DNA of 64,000 nucleotides from Sinorhizobium fredii NGR234 (GTDB lineage: Bacteria; Pseudomonadota; Alphaproteobacteria; Rhizobiales; Rhizobiaceae). The notes under the pieces were generated by a model, which saw nothing but the letters and a program-made list of their open reading frames with translations, was not told the origin of the DNA and made no database searches. This document shows positions 30,875 through 39,774 of the stretch, piece by piece (the stretch's first letter is position 1; each line of letters begins with the position of its first letter). The stretch covers positions 3,687,001 through 3,751,000 of the forward strand of contig NC_012587.1 of the NCBI RefSeq assembly GCF_000018545.1. Direction: 5' to 3'. Both the position numbers and the translations under genes were made by a program.

Positions 30875-30903
30875 ATATAAGGACCGGCGTTTCGGACTGC
30901 AAG
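30875..30903 (-). promoter_or_regulatory. RpoH-type promoter of dnaK
   Basis: On the minus strand, CTTGCA (30898-30903) is separated by 17 bp from TTATAT (30875-30880, in the context CCTTATATA). This fits the alphaproteobacterial sigma-32 consensus (CTTG...CYTATAT). It would give a leader of roughly 110 nt before the dnaK start at 30760. Confidence 0.75.
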
Positions 30904-31014
30904 GCATTCTGCGGCGCGAGCGGGACCAAATGCAAGCCGTCTGCGGCTGTCGCACGCGCGCGATACTTGCGCCGTTGATCGGCCGCCGGCGATCCGTCGC
31001 TGGATGTGCCCTGT

Positions 31015-33336
31015 TCAGCCGCCCGTCAACAGTTCGAAAAGCGTCGTACGGCGGGTCGCGCCGGTCGTCTCGCCGACGCCGGCCGGCGGCACCGGGCCGT
31101 CCGTCGGCTCTCCTGCCGGGCGGCTCTGATCGACGGCGACAGCGCCGTCCATGGCTGCCGGCCGTTCGGGGAAGGCTGCGGGATCGCCGAAGCCGTCGGG
31201 GAGAGCTTCGGCCCCGGCGACGGGGCTCCCCTCGTCGAAGACCGGCTGGACGCCGGTCGTGCCGAAAAGCGGCGAGGGCGAAAGCCCCTCATGCGCGGCC
31301 GCCATGAAATCGTGCCAGGCCTTGGCCGGCAGCCCGCCGCCGGTGACCTTCTTCATCGACTTGCCGTCGTCGTTGCCGAACCAGACGCCGGTCGTCAGGT
31401 TCGATGTATAGCCGACGAACAGCGCGTCACGGAAGGATTGCGTCGTGCCGGTCTTGCCGGCCGCCTCCCAGCCGGGCAGGCGCGCCTTCTTGCCGGTGCC
31501 GTCCGTCAGCACGCGCACCATCATCTGGTTCATCTCGCTGACGATCGCCGGATCGAGCACGCGCGGCGGGTTGTCATAGGTGTTCTCGTAGAGCACCGTG
31601 CCATCGGCCGTGGAAATGCGGCGGATGACGTGTGGGGTCGCCTTGAAGCCGCCATTCATGAAGGGCGCGTAGGAGGAGGTGAGCTCGACGAGCGACACCT
31701 CGGAGGTGCCGAGAGCGATCGAGGCGTTCGCCTGCATCTCGGAATCGATCCCGAGGCGATGCGCCAGCTTGACGACGTTCGGCGGTCCGACCTCCATGAC
31801 GAGCTGGGCGGCAATGGTGTTCAGCGAATTGGCCAGCGCATCGGCAAGCGTCACCTCGCCGCGATATTTCTGGTCGTAGTTTTCCGGCGTCCAGTTGCCG
31901 ATCCGGACGGGCGCGTCGTTGCGCACCGACATCGGCGTGCGGCCGATTTCGAGCGCTGCCGCATAGACGAAGGGCTTGAAGGCGGAGCCCGGCTGGCGCT
32001 TCGCCTTCGAGGCGCGGTCGAACTGGCTCTCCGCATAGTCCCGGCCGCCGACCAGCGCCCGGATCGCGCCGGTGCCGTCGATCGAGACGAGCGCCGCCTG
32101 CGAGGCGTTGAGCTTGCCGCCGTCGCTGTCGAGCGTCGCGGCGATCACCTCTTCGGCCTTTTTCTCGAGCGTCAGGTCGATGGTGGTATCGACGATCAGG
32201 TCCTGCTTGATCTCGCCGATCATGCCGGGGAGCTGGTCCATCACCATGTCGGCGACATAATACTCGGCGCCCGACCAGAAGCTCTTGGCCCTGGTCGGCG
32301 TCTGCGACATCGCCGTCTTGATCTCGGCATCGGAGATGAAGCCTTCCTCGCGCATGGTGCCGAGCACCACCTGGGCGCGCGCCTCGGCAGCTTCGGGATC
32401 GCGCGCCGGCGACAGCCGCGACGGCGCCTTCAGCAGCCCGGCGAGCACCGCGGCCTCGCCGAGATTGACGTCGCGCGCCGACTTGTTGAAGTAGCGCCGC
32501 GACGCCGCTTCGACACCGTAGGCGTTGGAGCCGAAGAAGACGCGGTTGAGATACATCGCCAGGATCTGGTCCTTGGTGTATTTCTGCTCCAGCCAGAAGG
32601 CCAGCAGCACTTCCTGCACCTTTCGCTCGAGCGTGCGCTCCGGCGACAGGAACAGGTTCTTGGCAAGCTGCTGCGTCAGCGTCGAGCCGCCCTGGACCAT
32701 GCGGCCGGTCGTCAGGTTGGTCAGCATGGCGCGCGCCAGCCCCAGCGGGTCGACGCCGAAATGCGAGTAGAAGCGGCGGTCCTCGATGGCGATCACGGCC
32801 TGCGGGATGTAGGGAGACATGTCCTCGAGCGCCAGCGCCTCGCCGCCGGTGGCGCCGCGATTGGCGACGATGTCGCCGTTGACGGCAAGGATCTTGACGT
32901 TCGGCGGGCGCTCGGGAATCGACCAGCTCGTGGCGCTCGGCATGCGCGCACCATAGTAAAGCACCAGGCCGCCGACGCCGATCGCCCCCCAGATGCCAAG
33001 CACGACGCACCAATAGGCAAGCCGCCGCACCGGCCCGAAGAAGCCGCCGGACCCGCCGCCGCGGCTGCGCCGGCCGCGCGTCTGGCGCTTGGCTTTGCCG
33101 CTCGGCCGCGCCCGTTTGGCCTTGCCTCCGCCGCCGCCTAGGCGGTCGCTCGCCTCGACGCGCAGATCGTCGTCGTCATCGTGGTCGCCGCCGAAGGAAG
33201 GCTCGATCCGCTGTCCTGATTTTCTGCTCGCCATGCCGGAAGGATCTGTCCCCTGAAGCCGGACCGGTTGATGATCGCTCTCAGGCGATACCGGCGGCGC
33301 AATTGTCGTGCGGGCCCGGTCTCCCGTCCCGCTCAT
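31015..33336 (-). CDS. Class A penicillin-binding protein (PBP1A type)
   Basis: This is a bifunctional peptidoglycan synthase of 773 aa. There is a cytoplasmic, basic, Gly-rich N-terminus (about 1-100), one membrane anchor (about 104-128), a glycosyltransferase domain with EDRRFYSHFG (185-194) and GGSTLTQQLAKN (216-227), and a transpeptidase domain with SAFK (451-454), SLN (504-506) and KTGTT (628-632). The C-terminus is Pro/Gly-rich. All catalytic motifs are intact. An alternative start at the MASRKS methionine (residue 35) is possible. It is one of several class A PBPs expected in rhizobia. Confidence 0.94.
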   Translation of the reverse strand: MSGTGDRARTTIAPPVSPESDHQPVRLQGTDPSGMASRKSGQRIEPSFGGDHDDDDDLRVEASDRLGGGGGKAKRARPSGKAKRQTRGRRSRGGGSGGFFGPVRRLAYWCVVLGIWGAIGVGGLVLYYGARMPSATSWSIPERPPNVKILAVNGDIVANRGATGGEALALEDMSPYIPQAVIAIEDRRFYSHFGVDPLGLARAMLTNLTTGRMVQGGSTLTQQLAKNLFLSPERTLERKVQEVLLAFWLEQKYTKDQILAMYLNRVFFGSNAYGVEAASRRYFNKSARDVNLGEAAVLAGLLKAPSRLSPARDPEAAEARAQVVLGTMREEGFISDAEIKTAMSQTPTRAKSFWSGAEYYVADMVMDQLPGMIGEIKQDLIVDTTIDLTLEKKAEEVIAATLDSDGGKLNASQAALVSIDGTGAIRALVGGRDYAESQFDRASKAKRQPGSAFKPFVYAAALEIGRTPMSVRNDAPVRIGNWTPENYDQKYRGEVTLADALANSLNTIAAQLVMEVGPPNVVKLAHRLGIDSEMQANASIALGTSEVSLVELTSSYAPFMNGGFKATPHVIRRISTADGTVLYENTYDNPPRVLDPAIVSEMNQMMVRVLTDGTGKKARLPGWEAAGKTGTTQSFRDALFVGYTSNLTTGVWFGNDDGKSMKKVTGGGLPAKAWHDFMAAAHEGLSPSPLFGTTGVQPVFDEGSPVAGAEALPDGFGDPAAFPERPAAMDGAVAVDQSRPAGEPTDGPVPPAGVGETTGATRRTTLFELLTGG

Positions 33337-33575
33337 GCCGATCCCTCGACTTTAAATACGGCAATTTAAGGGGAAGTTAAGAATGGGATCGGGGAAAAAC
33401 CCAGCGCCTTCAGAACCTTGGCATAGTCGCGTCCCGCCTCGCCACGGACGGTGTGGATTGCAGAGGCTCGAATGACGACTCGGGCGCGGGTAGGTCATGA
33501 TCCGCCCGCCTTGCATCCACTGCAATGCTGCGATGCAACATTGGCAATATTAAATCAGCCGGAATGACTTATGAT

Positions 33576-33700
33576 CATCCTCATCGAAGCGCTGCACCTC
33601 CTCCCGCGGCGCCCGATGCGGGTCGGTTTCACTCCTCCTCCCAGGAACCGGCCAAGTTTGAAGACCCCGACGCCACCTCCTCCCGGCTCGGGGTCTTTTT
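33576..33700 (+). ncRNA. Anti-Shine-Dalgarno small RNA with three CCUCCUCCC loops (alpha-r14-like)
   Basis: Three consecutive hairpins each display CTCCTCCC in the loop. Hairpin 1 (33589-33612) has stem GCGCTGC/GCGGCGC. Hairpin 2 (33624-33650) has stem CGGTTTC/GGAACCG. Hairpin 3 (33661-33697) has a 10-bp stem AAGACCCCGA/TCGGGGTCTT followed by TTT and acts as terminator. A TATGAT box at 33570-33575 could be the -10. Such loops pair with ribosome binding sites in Hfq-dependent rhizobial trans-acting RNAs. The family name is inferred from structure; the 5' end is approximate. Confidence 0.82.
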
Positions 33701-33800
33701 CTGTCAACGCACCCGCTTCTCGGTGCCGCTGCGGCGCGGCCGCAGACAAAGCTCGAGAAAATCGTGGTCTCAGCCGCTGGACGCGTGTATCGACGGGCGC

Positions 33801-34688
33801 ATGGCATCCAAGGCAAACGGCTACGTCTTCGCGCTCCTGGCGATCGTCATCTTCTCGATTCAGGACGGGCTTTCCAAACATCTCGGCGCCAACTATCCGC
33901 CGGTCTTCGTGGCGATGATCCGCTACTGGGCCTTCGCCGGCTTCGCCATCACCCTGGCCTGGCGGTCGCCGGCCGGGCTCAGCGCCACCGCGGTGACGAA
34001 AAGGCCGCTGCTGCAGGTGCTGCGCGGCGTCCTGCTGCCGGCCCAGATCGTCGTCGTCATCACCGCCTTCACCGTCGTCGGGCTTGCGCATTCGCAGGCG
34101 ATCCTTGCAGCGACGCCGATCTTCGTCGCGTTGCTGTCGATGCCGCTGCTCGGCGAGCGCGTCGGCTGGCGCCGCTGGTCGGCGATCACGGCCGGTCTCG
34201 TCGGCGTGCTGTTGATCCTGAAACCGGGCGAGGGCACCTTCGAGATCGACTTTCTCCTGCCGCTCACCGGTGCCCTGATGTTCGCGGTCTATGCCATCGC
34301 GACGCGGCTTGTCAGCCGCGAAGATTCGGCGATGACGAGCTTCTTCTATACGGGCGTCGTCGGCGCCGCGGCGATCAGTCTCGTCGGCCCGTTCTTCTGG
34401 GTGACGCTGTCGGGGCCGGACTGGGTGTGGATGCTCCTTCTCTGCGTCACCGGCAGCCTGAGCCATTATTTCCTCATTCGCGCCTATGACCTGCTCGATG
34501 CCGTCGCGGTGCAGCCGCTCACCTATCTGCAACTCGTCTTCGCCTCGATCATGGGTGTGACGATCTTCGGCGAGACCTTGACGGCCAACATGATCATGGG
34601 ATCGCTGCTGGTGGTTGCGGCAGGGATCTTCACCGTCTGGCGCGAGCGTGTCGTCGCAAGGCGCAAGGCGGGCCTGCCGCCGGGCTAA
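33801..34688 (+). CDS. EamA/DMT-family transporter
   Basis: This is a 295-aa inner-membrane protein with about ten helices arranged as two EamA repeats (residues about 8-140 and 150-285). Examples are ALLAIVIFSIQDGLSKHLGA at the start and QPLTYLQLVFASIMGVTIFGE near the end. Such proteins export metabolites or drugs; the substrate is unknown. The ATG at 33801 starts the first helix. The longer open frame runs through the small RNA upstream and is not supported. Confidence 0.9.
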   Translation: MASKANGYVFALLAIVIFSIQDGLSKHLGANYPPVFVAMIRYWAFAGFAITLAWRSPAGLSATAVTKRPLLQVLRGVLLPAQIVVVITAFTVVGLAHSQAILAATPIFVALLSMPLLGERVGWRRWSAITAGLVGVLLILKPGEGTFEIDFLLPLTGALMFAVYAIATRLVSREDSAMTSFFYTGVVGAAAISLVGPFFWVTLSGPDWVWMLLLCVTGSLSHYFLIRAYDLLDAVAVQPLTYLQLVFASIMGVTIFGETLTANMIMGSLLVVAAGIFTVWRERVVARRKAGLPPG

Positions 34689-34740
34689 AGCGCCTCGCGC
34701 TCGCTCGTGCTCACGCGGCGCCCTTTAGGCCTTTGTTTTG

Positions 34741-34787
34741 TGCATGTCGTCATCCCAAAACCGCTGCACACTTTTGGGCGACATGCA
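34741..34787. repeat. TGCATGTCG...CGACATGCA palindromic element
   Basis: Outer arms TGCATGTCG / CGACATGCA surround CCCAAAA / TTTTGGG, with ACCGCTGCACAC in the middle. This is a dispersed rhizobial intergenic palindrome. It is the main content of the 34689-34899 gap. Confidence 0.7.
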
Positions 34788-34899
34788 CAAGCCGATTTCA
34801 TCGTTTCAACGCAAAATCGTCGTCATCGTGCCCAATCGTACCGACCTCCGGTCGGCGATTCGGGTCGGCCTTGATCATCCGCTCGAAAGGGGGAGACGA

Positions 34900-35382
34900 A
34901 TGAGGATCGGCTCGATAATCCTGGCAGCCCTGTCGGCGTTGAGCGTCGCGGGCCGGGCGCAGGAATCCGCCCCTTACCTCGACGACCGTTCCGACGGCGC
35001 GGCACTCGTCCGCTCGCTCTATAACGCCATCAATCGCAAGGAATATGCCCGGGCCTATGCCTATTTCGGCGACAAGAAGCCGGTCGGCGAGTTCAAGGCC
35101 TTTGCCGACGGTTACGCGAAAACCGAATCGGTCGAGGTCCGGATCGGCGAGGTGACCACCGAGGGTGCGGCCGGCAGCATCTATTCGGCCGTGCCGGTGG
35201 CGATCAAGTCCGTCGAGCAGGAAGGCAGGGTCCGCTTCTTTTCCGGCTGCTATGTCGCGCGAATCATCAACCCGTCGCTGCAGGTGCCGCCGTTCACACC
35301 GTACCAGATCGAGACGGCGCGCCTCGAAGAGGCGGAGGGACCGATCGACAAAGCGATTCCGGGAGAGTGCAACGCGCCTTGA
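34900..35382 (+). CDS. Small secreted protein of unknown function
   Basis: This 160-aa protein has a short signal peptide (MRIGSIILAALSALSVAGRA, cleavage near AQE). A mixed alpha/beta body contains LVRSLYNAINRKEYARAYAY, which recalls NTF2-like folds, but I cannot assign a family firmly. Two cysteines (in SGCYVA and GECNAP) may form a periplasmic disulfide. The ATG at 34900 has a strong GGGGGAG site six bases upstream. A RIME-like repeat carrying an IS follows immediately. Confidence 0.75.
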   Translation: MRIGSIILAALSALSVAGRAQESAPYLDDRSDGAALVRSLYNAINRKEYARAYAYFGDKKPVGEFKAFADGYAKTESVEVRIGEVTTEGAAGSIYSAVPVAIKSVEQEGRVRFFSGCYVARIINPSLQVPPFTPYQIETARLEEAEGPIDKAIPGECNAP

Positions 35383-35431
35383 TGCTTGGCAATAGATTGC
35401 CCCTCACCCTAACCCTCTCCCCGTAAAGACG

Positions 35432-36804
35432 CTAAGGCATATACACATCGCGCAGCGCCCATCCGTCGGCGCAGGCTCTGAAGTAGGCCAAGCCATTGAA
35501 GAAGGTGATCGGTCCGGGCGGTTTTGAGGATGCGTAGCCGTTCCAGCCGCCGAGCTTGGCGATGATCCAGGCGGCCCAGGCGAGCGAGCCCATTGGATGG
35601 GGATTGGCTTGAAGGCGGGTCTTGCCCTTGAAGCGCTGCTGCAGGGCGGTGAGCGTGTCGATCTCGCTTGGCGTGAAGACCAGGCTGGCCGACTGCCGGT
35701 CCTGACCGCTGCGGGCCTGGACGAGCTGCATGACGATGACGGCGGCCTTGGCGGCGATGGCGACGAGCTTTTCCAGCCGTGCCGCCGACTGCAGCTGGCT
35801 ATCCTCGACCTTCAGGCCCTGTTGCTTCATCACCCGGAAGAACTGCTCGATCACCCAGCGTTGCTTGTACCAGGCGACGATCTGCCAGGCATCGGCGAAC
35901 GTCGCCACCGCATGCGTCGTCAGGATCAGCCAGCTGAGCGGCTCGACGCCGGCGGGCGGGGAGGGCTCGACGACCTCGACCCAGCGCAGCGTCACGCCGT
36001 CCGGCAGGGCAGCCGCTTCGAGGTTTTGCGGCCGCCGGATCGTCGCCTCGCCGAAGCGCAAGGATAAGTCCGCCTGGCGCGCCGGGCGGTCGGCCCGCTC
36101 GCGCAGCTCCACCGTCCGGCTGTCGCAAAACGCCACCTCGGCGGCGGCCCGGCGCAGCGTGCCGCCGCCGCTGAGGGCATGATCGTGCATCACCCGCGAC
36201 AGCAGATGGAAGCGCTCCTCGGGCAGCCGTGCCCACATCACGAAGAAGTCCCCTTCCCGATCGGTGATGGCGGTGACCCGCGTGGCGCTCGCCAGAACCG
36301 CCTTGGCGGCCTCGGCCGTCTCGACCCAGCGACGCGATTCCTTGGCGCTCAACGGCCGGCTGGCATGCGGCGGCAGCGCCTCCGTCCCGCGCGTCCACAC
36401 CCGGCCGCCCACCAGCCCCAGGCAGCTGCCGGTCTCGGCATCGAGCGCCAGCATCGGATGCAGCAGCAGCCCCCAGCAATTGCCCTTCTTGATCTTGCCC
36501 AGATCGCGCCGGTTGTCCGGCGTCGTCTGAAACCGGATCTCGCTGGTGTCCTGCAGCGCCAGCACGTGTCGGCCGGCCACCGCCGCCCCGGTCGGCTCCC
36601 CCCAGCCGGCGATGATCCACTCCACCGTCACCGCATCGTTGCCGAGAAAACGGCCGAAGCGGATTTCCTGCGAATGGCTGCCCGCCGCAAGCCGGCGCAG
36701 GCAGACCGTTTCGCGCAGCACCATGCCCTGGAGCAGCGCCGCCCCCCTTTATCGAGACGACGATCTCCAAATCCGCCCAGCGACCAGTCCTGGCCTATCT
36801 CCAT
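35432..36804 (-). CDS. IS4-family transposase (N-terminus in a different frame)
   Basis: This is a DDE transposase. The main frame (430 aa from 36724) has the first Asp in ALQDTSEIRF, the second in AITDREGDFF and the IS4 signature Y-2-R-3-E-6-K in WYKQRWVIEQFFRVMK. The expected N-terminal start MEIGQDWSLGGFGDRRLDK begins at 36804 but runs into another frame at a run of six G (36742-36747 on the minus strand). One extra G would give one continuous protein. Either the copy is inactivated, or transcript slippage at the G run makes the full protein. Confidence 0.85.
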
Positions 36805-36918
36805 CGGTGACGCTCCCGCAAATCAAAACGTCACCAAAGGAATCATACACGCCGCTCCCGCGAAATCCGATCCTCACAACCGAGTCAATCCGTCGCACCA
36901 CTTGTGTATATGCCCTAG
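35432..36918 (-). mobile_element. IS4-family insertion sequence (1487 bp)
   Basis: Terminal inverted repeats of 15 bp, CTAAGGCATATACAC and (complement) CTAGGGCATATACAC, differ at one base. They are bounded by the 10-bp direct duplication CGTAAAGACG at 35422-35431 and 36919-36928. The transposase is on the minus strand and its TAG stop lies inside the left terminal repeat. Boundaries are exact from the duplication. Confidence 0.93.
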
Positions 36919-37023
36919 CGTAAAGACGGGGAGAGGGGACTGGTGCCGGTGCGGCATAGTCCCTTCGCCCCGCGTGCGGGGAGAAGGTGGCCGGCAGGCC
37001 GGATGAGGGGGACGGCTCTACAC

Positions 37024-37971
37024 CTACGATCCCTTCGCGTCCCTCTGTTCCAGGAAGCGCGAATGCTCGAAGACGAAGATGACGACGAGCGCCAGGACGA
37101 ACGGGATCAGCAGGTAAAGCAGACGGAAGATCGCCAGCGCCGCCAGCACGTCGGCCGGGTCCATCTCCGGCAGCGCGGCGATGAAGACGAGTTCGAGCAC
37201 GCCGAGGCCGCCCGGGGCGTGCGACAGCAACGCTGCCGAGAAGGAGGCGAGGAAGATGCCGAGAATGACGACAAAGCCGGGATTGCCCGCCTCGGGCAGC
37301 GCGAAATAGATGATGCCGGCGGCGCCGATAAGCTCGACGGGGGCGATGACCAATTGCCGCACGACGATCGAGGGCCGCGGGTAATGAAGCTGGAACCATC
37401 GGGTGCGCAGCGGCCGAAGGCCCACCCGACTTCCGAGGATGTAGAGGCAGATAAATGTCAGGAGCAGGCCGCCCGTCGTCAGTGACATCTCGATCGGCAG
37501 CACCTCGGCGAATCGCTCGATGATGTCAGGCTTGGCAAGCAGGACGATTGCCGAGAGCATCAGCGTGCCGAGCGTGAAGGTGAAGGAGCAGAAGGCGACG
37601 AGGATGCCGATCTCGCCGGGCGTCAATCCTTTCGAGCGATAGGCGCGGTAGCGTACCACGGCGCCGGAAAACACCGAGGCACCGAGATTGTGCGACAGCG
37701 CATAGGTCGTGAACGAGCAAAGCGTGATGAACCAGATCGAAATGCGGTGGCCGAGATGGTCGAGCGCCAGCTTGTCATAGGCGGCAAGCGCCGCATAGGC
37801 GACGAGCGTCGCGGCGATTGCAAGCACCCAGCTCTCGACCGAGATCGCCTGGAAACTGGCGATGAACTCGTTCAGCGACAGCCCGCGCAATTCATGGATC
37901 AGCGCACGGACCGAAAAGACGATCGCCGCCAGCCCGACGGCAGGCCAGAAATATGCCTTGAGCCGTTTCAT
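37024..37971 (-). CDS. YbhN/UPF0104-family membrane protein (flippase-like domain)
   Basis: This is a 315-aa inner-membrane protein with about eight helices. Family landmarks are YALSHNLGASVFSGAVVRYR, the KGLTPGEIGILVAFCSFTF segment and the C-terminal LSHAPGGLGVLELVF. Related domains form the membrane part of MprF, which flips lysyl-phosphatidylglycerol, but this protein lacks the catalytic synthase domain. Its lipid substrate is unknown. The gene is near the IS4-split repeat and convergent with it. Confidence 0.88.
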   Translation of the reverse strand: MKRLKAYFWPAVGLAAIVFSVRALIHELRGLSLNEFIASFQAISVESWVLAIAATLVAYAALAAYDKLALDHLGHRISIWFITLCSFTTYALSHNLGASVFSGAVVRYRAYRSKGLTPGEIGILVAFCSFTFTLGTLMLSAIVLLAKPDIIERFAEVLPIEMSLTTGGLLLTFICLYILGSRVGLRPLRTRWFQLHYPRPSIVVRQLVIAPVELIGAAGIIYFALPEAGNPGFVVILGIFLASFSAALLSHAPGGLGVLELVFIAALPEMDPADVLAALAIFRLLYLLIPFVLALVVIFVFEHSRFLEQRDAKGS

Positions 37972-38208
37972 GCTGGCGCCAGCGAGACGGATCGACCGCG
38001 GCTTGTCCGGGAATGGAGGGCGCCAGGGCGGCCATATCCGCCATTGCAGAAAGAATCGCGCCTGAGACGCGATGCCTCGATACTCGCCCTTGCCAACGGC
38101 CCGTTCCCATTCCGTGCGTTTTCAAAAAGGGAAGCATCCCGCAGCGGTGAGGTCAAGCAGCGATGACCGTTAGAGCCATGAAAAGGCTTCAATCTTCCCG
38201 GCCGACGC

Positions 38209-38252
38209 CTACAGCGACCTTTGTGCGTCTGAAAAGACGCACGGCGCTGTAG
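38209..38252. repeat. CTACAGCG-family hairpin
   Basis: Outer arms CTACAGCG / CGCTGTAG enclose inner GTGCGTCT / AGACGCAC around AAA. It is a compact perfect copy of the family. It lies 3' of the M20 peptidase gene, in the 37972-38265 gap, which otherwise shows no gene. Confidence 0.75.
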
Positions 38253-38265
38253 GTCCCGAGCGATT

Positions 38266-39657
38266 TCAATCGGCAAGCGCGTCCAGGATGCGGATCCACG
38301 AACGGATGCCCTTGTGGAAGGACGTCAGCTCGTATTTCTCGTTGGGCGAGTGAATACGGTCGTCGGCAAGACCGAAGCCGACGAGCAGCGATTCCATGCC
38401 GAGCATCTTCTGGAAATCGCCGACGATCGGGATCGAGCCGCCCATGCCGATGACGATCGCCGGTTTCGGCCATTCGTCCGAGAGCGCCGCCTTGGCGGTG
38501 GTCAGAAGCGCCGAATCGTAAGGCAGATGGATAGCCGGCGAAGCACCATGGGCGTGGAACTCGACCGAGCAGTCGGCCGGGATCTTCGAGCGCACATAGG
38601 CGCGGAAGCTGTCGCGGATTTTCGCCGGGTCCTGGTCGCCGACGAGGCGGAAGGAGACCTTGGCGGAGGCCTGTGCGGCGATCACCGTCTTGAAGCCTTC
38701 GCCGGTATAGCCGCCGGTGATGCCGTTGACCTCCGCGGTGGGACGCGCCCAGGTCAGTTCCAGCACCGAGCGGCCCTTCTCGCCGGCGGGTATCGAAAGC
38801 CCGACATCGCCGAGGAACTTCTCGGCGGTCCGGCCGAGCGTCTCCCAGCTTGCCTTGATCTCGGTGGGCGTCTCCTCGACGCCATCGTAGAAATTGTCGA
38901 GCCTCACCCGGCCGGTCTCGTCGTGAAGCCCGGCCAGGATGCTGGTGAGGATATGGATCGGATTTGCCGCCGCCCCGCCGAAAAGGCCGGAATGCAGGTC
39001 GCGGTCGGCCGCCGTGACGATGATTTCCTCGCCGACGAGGCCGCGCAGGCCGGCCGAGATCGCCGGCGTCTCGTGGTCCCACATGCCGGTGTCGCAGATC
39101 AGCGCATAGTCGGCCTTGAGCTCGGCGGCATTCGCTTCGAGGAAGGGCTTCAGCGACGGCGAGCCGGACTCCTCTTCGCCTTCGAAGAGAATGGTGATGC
39201 GGCAGGGAAGTGCCTCATGCGTCTCCTTGTAGGCCCGCACCGCCTCGACGAAAGTCATCAGCTGCCCCTTGTCGTCGGAGGTGCCGCGGCCGGTGATCAC
39301 TTTCCGGCCAGGCTCGAGCTCCTTGATCGCCGGTTCGAACGGAAGCGCGTCCCAGAGGTTCAGGGGATCGACCGGCTGCACGTCGTAGTGACCGTAAAAG
39401 AGCAAGTGGGGCGCGCTGGCCTTTTCGGCGGCATGATGGGCAACCACCATCGGATGGCCGGGCGTGTCGCGTAGCGAGGCTTCGAAGCCGAGGGCTTTGA
39501 GTTCAGCCACCAGCCATTCGGCCGCCTTGCGGCACTCGGCCTTGTAGGCCGGGTCGGTGGAAATGGACTGGATGCGGACGAGATCGAAAAGCCGCTCGAG
39601 GCTTGCGGGAAGGTTTGCGTCGGCGCGCTCGAGCACGGGAGTGATGTCTGCCATCAT
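38266..39657 (-). CDS. M20-family metallopeptidase (dipeptidase/deacylase)
   Basis: This is a cytoplasmic two-zinc hydrolase of 463 aa in the CNDP/ArgE-DapE group. Metal ligands and catalytic residues are seen in LLFYGHYDVQPVD, GRGTSDDKGQL (bridging Asp), FEGEEESGSPSL (catalytic and metal Glu) and ICDTGMWD, with a final His region near TSFHKGIRSW. The lid/dimerisation domain is in the middle (about residues 200-350). It most likely cleaves dipeptides. The start may be either of two adjacent ATG codons. Confidence 0.92.
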   Translation of the reverse strand: MMADITPVLERADANLPASLERLFDLVRIQSISTDPAYKAECRKAAEWLVAELKALGFEASLRDTPGHPMVVAHHAAEKASAPHLLFYGHYDVQPVDPLNLWDALPFEPAIKELEPGRKVITGRGTSDDKGQLMTFVEAVRAYKETHEALPCRITILFEGEEESGSPSLKPFLEANAAELKADYALICDTGMWDHETPAISAGLRGLVGEEIIVTAADRDLHSGLFGGAAANPIHILTSILAGLHDETGRVRLDNFYDGVEETPTEIKASWETLGRTAEKFLGDVGLSIPAGEKGRSVLELTWARPTAEVNGITGGYTGEGFKTVIAAQASAKVSFRLVGDQDPAKIRDSFRAYVRSKIPADCSVEFHAHGASPAIHLPYDSALLTTAKAALSDEWPKPAIVIGMGGSIPIVGDFQKMLGMESLLVGFGLADDRIHSPNEKYELTSFHKGIRSWIRILDALAD

Positions 39658-39734
39658 GCGAATCCTTTGTGGGTTTCGCGGGCGAAACTAGAGCCTAAAG
39701 CCGGCGGCTTTAAGCAAAATCTTTTGATGCAACG

Positions 39735-39769
39735 ATAAAGTGCGTCTGAACAGACGCACTGCGCTGTAT
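39735..39769. repeat. CTACAGCG-family hairpin (short copy)
   Basis: The core AAGTGCGTCTGAACAGACGC with the trailing GCGCTGTA half resembles the 38209 copy, but the left outer arm has decayed. It is situated between the MarR gene stop and the M20 start. Confidence 0.65.
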
Positions 39770-39774
39770 GGCAA

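Larger units (their letters stand above)
35399..37011. repeat. RIME-like repeat split by the IS4 element
   Basis: The left part (35399-35431, GCCCCTCACCCTAACCC...) and right part (36919-37011, ending GGATGAGGGG) join to a normal copy once the IS and one copy of the 10-bp duplication are removed. The insertion point is in the small loop between the CTCTCCCCGT and ACGGGGAGAG arms. Confidence 0.88.

Noticed and set aside
31006-33141. 711-codon antisense frame over the class A PBP
   Set aside because: Low-complexity Arg/Leu/Asp composition and no recognisable family; the sense strand has all PBP motifs.
33525-33800. N-terminal extension of the EamA transporter
   Set aside because: The stretch is the three-hairpin small RNA and its terminator; the protein family starts at 33801.
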